From: an uncultured Bacteroidales bacterium
GTDB taxonomy: Bacteria; Bacteroidota; Bacteroidia; Bacteroidales; FEN-979
Direction: 5' to 3'
Assembly (NCBI GenBank): GCA_903926565.1
Contig: CAIYJU010000083.1
Location: 1-46,856 of the forward strand
DNA: 46,856 nucleotides
The translations under genes and the position numbers were made by a program. The stretch's first letter is position 1. Each line of letters opens with the position of its first letter. Positions 41,478-46,856 of this stretch are shown here, piece by piece. The notes beneath the pieces are model-generated. The model was given only the letters and a program-made list of their open reading frames with translations, was not told where the DNA came from and did not search any database.

Positions 41478-41520
41478 AGTATAATCTTCGTCCAACAAAC
41501 CATAAGGGTGCTCCCGACAT

Positions 41521-41574
41521 GCTCACGAGATGCACACGGGATAAATCCGTGCCAACAGGCTTACTGTGAGATAT
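41521..41574. repeat. small inverted-repeat element, REP-like
   Basis: CACGG (41537) and CCGTG (41549) surround a GATAAAT centre, and CTCAC/GTGAG arms lie further out. The form is like a short dispersed palindrome. No second copy was seen in this window. Confidence 0.35.
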
Positions 41575-41584
41575 TTGTGGCAAT

Positions 41585-42148
41585 TCACAGGACACGTGTC
41601 CATTCGACCGTGTGGCCCGGCAGATCGCAGGAAACAACACGCACCAGCGATCCCTTGTATTGCAGGTTGGGCCGGGTGGTGACATAATGCCAGTCGGTGC
41701 CGGAAGAGTGCATTGTCGCCTGGCCCGATTCGATGATCTCCCCGTTCGGATTTTCAATGGTGACGGTGACCGATTTCACCGGAACTACGTTGTCCACCCT
41801 GATCGTCATCCTGTAACCTGTTCTTCCATGGTATCCTGTTGTGACCACGTTGCTGATCACGGCAGGGGTCAGAAAATCCTTTACTGCCATGGAATTCGCG
41901 CTGTTGAACCCTGTCGCCACACGTGCATACAGTGCCTTGATCTCCGGGTTTACAAGCACTCTTTTTGCATATTTCGTCGCACTATAGAACCTGTTAACCT
42001 GTGACGGCCATTTCAGCCTGCTTTTCACTTTTTTCCTGACCGGGCAGCGCTGGATGATCTCCTTCCCGTTAACCGTACGCTTGTAAAAGCCGGTGTCGCC
42101 CAGTTTCCCGGTGTAGCCTGCGAGGATGTTGTTTTTTCCGGATATCAT
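41585..42148 (-). CDS. hypothetical protein of the GKLGD-x-x-FYKR type
   Basis: 187 residues. The N-terminal GYTGKLGDTGFYKRTVNGKE resembles the front of small Bacteroidota proteins I recall as DUF6266-like or phage-structural-like (G-K-x-G-x-x-x-x-YK). The C-terminal half is a beta-sandwich-like part with RMTIRVDNVVPVKSVTVTIE and WHYVTTRPNLQYKG. No signal peptide. Function unknown. A cluster of ACGAAG inverted repeats lies directly upstream. Confidence 0.65.
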   Translation of the reverse strand: MISGKNNILAGYTGKLGDTGFYKRTVNGKEIIQRCPVRKKVKSRLKWPSQVNRFYSATKYAKRVLVNPEIKALYARVATGFNSANSMAVKDFLTPAVISNVVTTGYHGRTGYRMTIRVDNVVPVKSVTVTIENPNGEIIESGQATMHSSGTDWHYVTTRPNLQYKGSLVRVVSCDLPGHTVEWTRVL

Positions 42149-42162
42149 AATATGTTATTTCA

Positions 42163-42252
42163 CGAAGTGAGACGAAGCTGGCACGAAGAAGCACGAAGGA
42201 AATTGTTCCTGTTCTTTGTGGACCTTCGTAATTCCTTCGCGTGGCTTCGTGA
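42163..42252. repeat. ACGAAG-rich imperfect inverted repeat
   Basis: ACGAAG occurs four times on the plus strand (in cacgaag/gacgaag at ~42164, 42174, 42183 and 42192). It recurs as CTTCGT or CTTCGC three times on the other arm (~42225-42250). The two arms can fold into a long imperfect hairpin. The units are spaced ~9-10 bp apart. It lies between divergent genes at 42148 and 42401. Confidence 0.6.
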
Positions 42253-42400
42253 TATATTTTTATCCTACAAAGTCATAAACACGTGCAATTGGAATTGCTG
42301 ATTCAAAGATATGGAGGATCGTGAAAACAAAAAAAATATTTCCTCCCCCATGTCATACCAATCCCAAAAGTTCATACATTCCCATTTAAAATAAAAGTTC

Positions 42401-43369
42401 ATGAATCCGATCATTGACAAACTGAAAAGCGAGGCACGCCCATTCAAACAGATCCGGAAATTTTCCGAAAAACCGGGAATATTCGCGCTGTTTTTTACCG
42501 GCGAAGATTTTCCGATACCTGATTATATCCCTCAGAAAGAGGAGATCATCTACCTTGGAAAAACGGAACCCGGCCAGGAGGGCAGAGATGAGCGGAGCCA
42601 TTTTACCACCGGGAAAACAGGAAGTTCCACCCTGCGGCGGTCGCTGGGGGCATTGCTGAAGGAGAAGTTGTCGCTTAAGCCGATTCCAAGGAGCGACGAT
42701 GATTTCGACGCAGGGAGAAGATCTATTTATAAGTTCGACGACCTTTCGGAAGTTAACCTTTCCAAATGGATGAAGGAGAACCTTGCGCTCTCGTTTTACG
42801 AATCTGACAAATCCCCGGCGGAGACAGATGCGCTGGAAACCACCCTGGTTGCAGAGGCAAAGCCTCTGCTGAACATTGATTCCAAGAACCCCGGCAATCC
42901 CCATGCCCGGTTTATCAAGGCTGCACGGAAAACATGTGCCGATATCGCCAACGGGAAAGAGGTCAAGATTGAGGTCGTTCCGGAACCCGGAAAAACCAAA
43001 GTAGTCCCCTTCAGATCAACTGCTGTAAATCCGGGGCCCAACGAACACAAATATGAGGAGGTGTTTAAAACAGCGTTTCCGCAGATCGAACAGGCCATTG
43101 ATGAAGCCGGCATGCGAAAACTGAGTGTTCAGCTGTCTCCCGAGGCATTCAAAAAGGCCGGGACCCGGCAATCCTACTCCTTCAACCTGGAGTTTGCCGA
43201 TGGCGTTGTTGCCAATGATGCCGGCGGATTATCGGTTGCGAAGGACCTGGCAAGGGTGCTGGAACAAACCCCCGGCATCCTTAAAAAATTAAAAGGCAAG
43301 CATTGGAAGTTCAACATGGATAAGGGGTTTGTTTTGTGGGTCAGTAAAACAGCCCTTCCGGTAGTTTAA
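42401..43369 (+). CDS. GIY-YIG nuclease-domain protein
   Basis: Residues ~25-150 fit a GIY-YIG fold: GIFALFFTGEDFPIPDYIP supplies the first strand (GIF for GIY), EEIIYLGKTEPG the second (YLG for YIG), then SSTLRRSLGALLKEKL with the conserved Arg. The run THF/SHFTTGKTGSSTLRRSLGA is one I associate with uncharacterised stand-alone GIY-YIG proteins. A Glu for metal binding is probably in LETTLVAEAKPLLN. Residues ~185-322 form a separate part with no recognised family. The role is presumably DNA cleavage in repair or restriction. It is convergent with sbcC and overlaps its end by 4 bp. Confidence 0.8.
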   Translation: MNPIIDKLKSEARPFKQIRKFSEKPGIFALFFTGEDFPIPDYIPQKEEIIYLGKTEPGQEGRDERSHFTTGKTGSSTLRRSLGALLKEKLSLKPIPRSDDDFDAGRRSIYKFDDLSEVNLSKWMKENLALSFYESDKSPAETDALETTLVAEAKPLLNIDSKNPGNPHARFIKAARKTCADIANGKEVKIEVVPEPGKTKVVPFRSTAVNPGPNEHKYEEVFKTAFPQIEQAIDEAGMRKLSVQLSPEAFKKAGTRQSYSFNLEFADGVVANDAGGLSVAKDLARVLEQTPGILKKLKGKHWKFNMDKGFVLWVSKTALPVV

Positions 43370-46300
43370 TTCACAACGCCTTTCACCTCCCTGCACCCCG
43401 GCCCACTCAGCCAACTGCGCCCCTCGCGTATCGGCTGTACGGTGATGCGGGTGTTGATGCGCTCTTTCATGGCTCCCACGTGCGAGATGACGCCGATCAT
43501 CTTTCCATCCTGCTTCAGGCCGGCCAGGGTGCCAAGGGCTGTTTCGAGGGTCTCTTCATCGAGGGTGCCGAAACCTTCGTCAAGAAAGAGGGAGTCGACC
43601 CGCACATTCCGGCTCGACATCCTGGAGAGGCCCAGCGCCAGGGCTAGGCTGACGATGAATGACTCACCTCCGGAAAGGTTTTTGGTTGAGCGGATCTCTC
43701 CCGCCTGGTAGTTGTCAAGCACGTTGAGTTCGAGTGGCTCGTTTTTGTCACGGGTCAAAAGGTACCGGTCGCTCAGTTTCACGAGCTGGTTGTTGGCATA
43801 GGATACCATGATCTCCAGGGTGAGCCCCTGGGCGAAGTTACGGTACTTCTTGCCGTCGGCCGAACCGATCAGGCTGCTGAGGGCAGCCCAGCGGTCATAG
43901 ACTGCGGTCTGCTTTCTGATCCGCCCTGCGATCTCTGCACCACGGATTTTTAGTGCATGGTTGGTTTCCAGTTTTTGGTTCAGGGCCCCGATCTCTGTCA
44001 GCAACTCATCCTGCGATTTTTTGGTTAGTTCCAGGTTTTCCGCCAACACCTCCTGATTCTCCGTTGTCAGTTGTTTTATCTCCTCATCGGCTAGGCTATG
44101 CTGCCTGTCAGCCTTTTTACCTTCCAGCTGTGTTTTCCTTGTCTGAAGGAGGTTTGCTTCATTTTCGAGGGCTGCCCGCTCGTTTGCCGGGCGCTGACAT
44201 CCGGCAAACGAGGTCTCATCAGGGAATCCCGCTTCGGAAAGGTGAGAAGTAAACAACTTCCCGCTTTGTTCCAGTTCCTTCTGCCGGGCCCGGGTTTCCA
44301 CCTGAAGATCGCTGATCCGGGTTGTATTTGTTTGCAGCTGCTGTGTTTTCTCCTGTAAAGAACCTGTTGCAAGTGCTTTGGATTTTTCAGCCTCATTCAG
44401 AATTTGAAGTATCCTGTCCTCCTCCTCGTCCACGATTTTACCGCCGAACAGCTCTTTTCTGGTCAGAATATCTGAGGTTAACAGCGCATTGGCCTCATCT
44501 GCCTCCTTCACTTTTCCGGCATAACTGATCACAGCTGTTTGAATAAGTGCTTCAGCCCGCTCCATCTCAGCCTGTTTCTCCCTTGTTAACTGTTCAATCT
44601 CCGAGTTTCTTTTCTCTTTTACCAGCCACCTGTTCCTGCGATCGTCGAGCTGGGCAATCAACGTATTAATTTCAGCCACCTCTGAAGGAATTTCAACAAT
44701 ACCAAAGGGTATAAGTAACTGTTTTAGTTGTTCTTCAGCAGTGTTGAAATCTGACCTTGTACGTGTGACCTCTGACGAATGACTTTGTATTTTCTCCTCC
44801 AGGGTCTGCTTTTGCTGCATGGCCAGTTCCAGCTGATGGGTGATTTGTGTGACCTGCTGAGCGGATTTTTTCTCAACCTCTTCGTATTCAGTCAGTTTTT
44901 TGTGAAGTTCAGTATGCTTTTTCACCTGGAGGATCAGCGCTGCAAGCTCGATTTCCGCCTCATTGGGCTGGGGGATGTTCCCTTCGGCCCAGGGGTGGCT
45001 GTGGGATCCGCACAGCGGGCATGGCTTGCCATCCTGCAGACGTACCCGTTCTTCCTCAAAGCCGGCGATTTTCTTAAGTTCTGCCAGGTGCATCAACAGA
45101 TCGTCCTTTTTCTGTAGAATAAATTCTACAGTTTTTCCCTGCAGCAGCCCTGAGATGTCTACCTGGATCCGGGTAATGTTCAGGAGGTCCTGTTTATTTG
45201 CAGTTTGAGCCGCATGTAGTAATTTTTCGATGGCCTCCATTTCGGTAATTCGGGTCTTCAACAATTCAAGGGTCGCCCCTTGCTGCTTTTCCGCTGAAAG
45301 ATATGCACTGCGAACCCCGGTGAATCCTGCAACTGTTGCCTTTATTCCTGTCATTTCTGCAGTGAGTGCAGAATCTGACTTGTTAAGTGTCAGATAACCT
45401 GTGATATCTTCTGATTCCTGTTGGTAGCCCTCCAATAATTTTCCTGCAGCATTTTTCTTTGCCGTTTCAGCCTCTTTTTCATCAAAAAACCGGTTGGCCT
45501 CTTTCTCGATTGCCTGCACTGTTGTTTTCTTTTGGGCAATACCCTGGTCGAGCAATCTCACCCGGCTGGTGACTTTCAGGAGTTCTTCCCTGGATTGACT
45601 TGCTTCCGCATGCAGCTTTTCTGCCGTGTTAAAAGCTGATTGGGCGGCGGCCTGTGCCTCTGTCAGCTCAGGGTTTTGGGCAACAAGGCCATCGAGCACG
45701 GTCAGCCCCTGGGCCTGCTGATTTCGCATGACCGACAAGGCAGCGAATTCACCTTCGAGTGGCTGTGCTTTTAATGCCTTGTCAAGGATGGCCCTTTTAG
45801 GCCCAAAAGCACTGGTTTCGAACGTTAATTCAGCCTCCTCTTTCCCGATTTCCGTTAGCTCGTTTTTAAGCGTATCAATGGTTTTCAGCCATTTGATGGC
45901 CGTGTCAAGCTGATCTGTCTTTTCAGCCAGACCGGGTTTTTTATCATTATGCTCCTCCAGGGAATTAAGAATCTGCGTCTCTTCCTCCTCACTTAGCAGG
46001 ATGATGCCCTGGTTTTCAGCTTTGAGTTTTTCAAGTTCTGTTTTTTCATTTCTCAGGCAATCAAAAACATGTTTGGAGAGGCTGCTGTAAATCTCTGTTC
46101 CGGTAATTTGCTCAAGAATGGGCGCCCGCTCGTTTCCGGAGGCCTGTAAAAATGCGGCAAAACCGCCCTGGGCAAGCATCATGGACTGTACAAACCGGCC
46201 ATAGTCCATCCCGGTCTTTTTTTCAATTTCATTAGCAGTTGAAGTAAGTTGTGCTGTCAGCAATTTGCCGGTTTCTGCTTCAGAGAGTTCATGGGTTGGA

Positions 46301-46632
46301 TGTTGCAAAGCCCCGTCAGCCTTATCGCGGGCACGACGCTGGCTCCAGAAGGCCCTGAATTTTCCCTGCTGTGTTTCGAAGACAACCTCTGTAAAACACT
46401 CCCCGGTTTGCCTGGACATGATTTCGTTGTTTGCTTTTGATATCGATCTGAGCCGGGGTGTGCGGCCATAGAGGGCGAGGCAGATTGCATCGAGAATGGT
46501 TGATTTTCCTGCTCCGGTTGGCCCGGAAATGGCGAAGATGCCGTCGTCGACATATTCGGGTGAGGTGAAATCGATGGACCACTCGCCTGCCAGGGAGTTC
46601 AGATTTTTAAAACGGAGTTGATTTATTTTCAT
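43366..46632 (-). CDS. sbcC: exonuclease SbcCD subunit C (Rad50-like)
   Basis: A 1088-residue SMC-like ATPase. The N-terminal lobe starts MKINQLRFKNLNSLAGEWSI and has Walker A GPTGAGKSTILDAI (~37-50). Two long coiled-coil arms flank a zinc hook CPLCGSHSHP (~540). The C-terminal lobe has the ABC signature LSGGESFIVSLALALGLS (~985) and Walker B with D-loop SLFLDEGFGTLDEETLETAL (~1015). With SbcD it forms an ATP-dependent nuclease that processes hairpins and blocked double-strand ends. sbcD normally precedes sbcC; on this strand it would lie beyond the right edge. Confidence 0.95.
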   Translation of the reverse strand: MKINQLRFKNLNSLAGEWSIDFTSPEYVDDGIFAISGPTGAGKSTILDAICLALYGRTPRLRSISKANNEIMSRQTGECFTEVVFETQQGKFRAFWSQRRARDKADGALQHPTHELSEAETGKLLTAQLTSTANEIEKKTGMDYGRFVQSMMLAQGGFAAFLQASGNERAPILEQITGTEIYSSLSKHVFDCLRNEKTELEKLKAENQGIILLSEEEETQILNSLEEHNDKKPGLAEKTDQLDTAIKWLKTIDTLKNELTEIGKEEAELTFETSAFGPKRAILDKALKAQPLEGEFAALSVMRNQQAQGLTVLDGLVAQNPELTEAQAAAQSAFNTAEKLHAEASQSREELLKVTSRVRLLDQGIAQKKTTVQAIEKEANRFFDEKEAETAKKNAAGKLLEGYQQESEDITGYLTLNKSDSALTAEMTGIKATVAGFTGVRSAYLSAEKQQGATLELLKTRITEMEAIEKLLHAAQTANKQDLLNITRIQVDISGLLQGKTVEFILQKKDDLLMHLAELKKIAGFEEERVRLQDGKPCPLCGSHSHPWAEGNIPQPNEAEIELAALILQVKKHTELHKKLTEYEEVEKKSAQQVTQITHQLELAMQQKQTLEEKIQSHSSEVTRTRSDFNTAEEQLKQLLIPFGIVEIPSEVAEINTLIAQLDDRRNRWLVKEKRNSEIEQLTREKQAEMERAEALIQTAVISYAGKVKEADEANALLTSDILTRKELFGGKIVDEEEDRILQILNEAEKSKALATGSLQEKTQQLQTNTTRISDLQVETRARQKELEQSGKLFTSHLSEAGFPDETSFAGCQRPANERAALENEANLLQTRKTQLEGKKADRQHSLADEEIKQLTTENQEVLAENLELTKKSQDELLTEIGALNQKLETNHALKIRGAEIAGRIRKQTAVYDRWAALSSLIGSADGKKYRNFAQGLTLEIMVSYANNQLVKLSDRYLLTRDKNEPLELNVLDNYQAGEIRSTKNLSGGESFIVSLALALGLSRMSSRNVRVDSLFLDEGFGTLDEETLETALGTLAGLKQDGKMIGVISHVGAMKERINTRITVQPIREGRSWLSGPGCREVKGVVN

Positions 46633-46798
46633 ATAATCGCAATTATTGTAACCAAAAAGGAAAGGCAGATGATTGAAAATCAGTCATTTGTGTGCTATTT
46701 ATTTACATTGTGTCCTTTGTGGTTAATTTTGTTTTTAATAAACTTTATGATTAATCACTATTATACCAGTTGGTTGTATTACCTGATCAAACATTCTT

Positions 46799-46832
46799 GT
46801 GCCGTAGGCACGTAATATGGGTAGAATATTGA
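46799..46832 (+). repeat. REP-like palindrome, third copy of the 26-kb type
   Basis: GTGCC-GTA-GGCAC (46799-46811) is followed by GTAATATGGGTAG. This is the same palindrome-plus-tail layout as copies A and B at 26158 and 26327, with tail AAAT-x-x-TGGT-x-G. It sits upstream of sbcC. Confidence 0.6.
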
Positions 46833-46856
46833 TATTGCGTGAGGTTATCTCGTCCC

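Noticed and set aside
41383..41757. Minus-strand frame with LLSFYFPFT repeats
   Set aside because: The repeats are only the translation of the 11-bp tandem DNA repeat, and the rest shadows the gene at 41585-42148.

Overview
The window looks like chromosomal DNA of a member of the Bacteroidota, probably an environmental Bacteroidales- or Marinilabiliales-like lineage. Three things point there. Five to six exported proteins end in type IX secretion (T9SS) type A sorting domains. Many starts are preceded by the Bacteroidota promoter -7 box TAnnTTTG, and Shine-Dalgarno sequences are weak or absent. The gene families (SOUL haem protein, UMF1/Atg22 MFS carrier, DUF4153, LytTR/LytS pair, AAA_14-DUF4143 ATPase) are typical of that phylum. 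I see no rRNA, tRNA, CRISPR array, transposase or phage module.

Layout. 0-7 kb: secreted T9SS proteins, a SOUL protein and a Tat-like cupin, mostly on the minus strand, broken by a plus-strand pocket at 3.7-4.6 kb. That pocket holds a candidate structured RNA, a zinc-ribbon protein and the 3' half of a decayed molybdenum-carrier-like gene. 7-10.4 kb: a small lipoprotein, a three-repeat surface protein ending in a DUF1566-like domain, and an exported Ntn-hydrolase. 10.6-19.1 kb: housekeeping and membrane functions, namely a TMTC-like glycosyltransferase with TPRs, an MFS carrier, an unusual acyltransferase-ACP-AMP ligase fusion, a tandem universal stress protein and a DUF4153 protein. 19.3-24.7 kb: a small secreted repeat protein, two T9SS proteins, an AT-hook basic protein and a truncated CAP gene. 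24.8-26.4 kb: a LURP-one-related protein, a pentapeptide protein and a composite of REP-like palindromes. 26.4-29.7 kb: a secreted alpha-amylase and a MalY/PatB C-S lyase.

29.8-35.9 kb: an AAA+ ATPase with a winged-helix-like front, a LytTR regulator with a sensorless LytS-type kinase, a helical-repeat protein and an ADP-ribosylglycohydrolase. 35.9-41.3 kb is an accessory-looking stretch. It has a HepT/MntA type VII toxin-antitoxin pair, an AAA_14/DUF4143 ATPase behind twin palindromic operators, several small unknown genes, and at least two decayed genes (peptidase-like and CAP). 41.3-46.9 kb: an 11-bp tandem repeat, REP-like and ACGAAG-rich inverted repeats, a GIY-YIG nuclease-domain protein, and sbcC convergent with it; sbcD would be expected just past the right edge.

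No complete multi-gene system of plainly new type is visible. The best leads are the structured RNA at 3.7 kb, the REP-like composite at 26.2 kb, the operator-controlled ATPase at 37.3 kb, the acyltransferase-ACP-ligase fusion, and the short P-x-x-P/ADF repeat protein at 19.3 kb. All family assignments are by eye from motifs; no database search was run.
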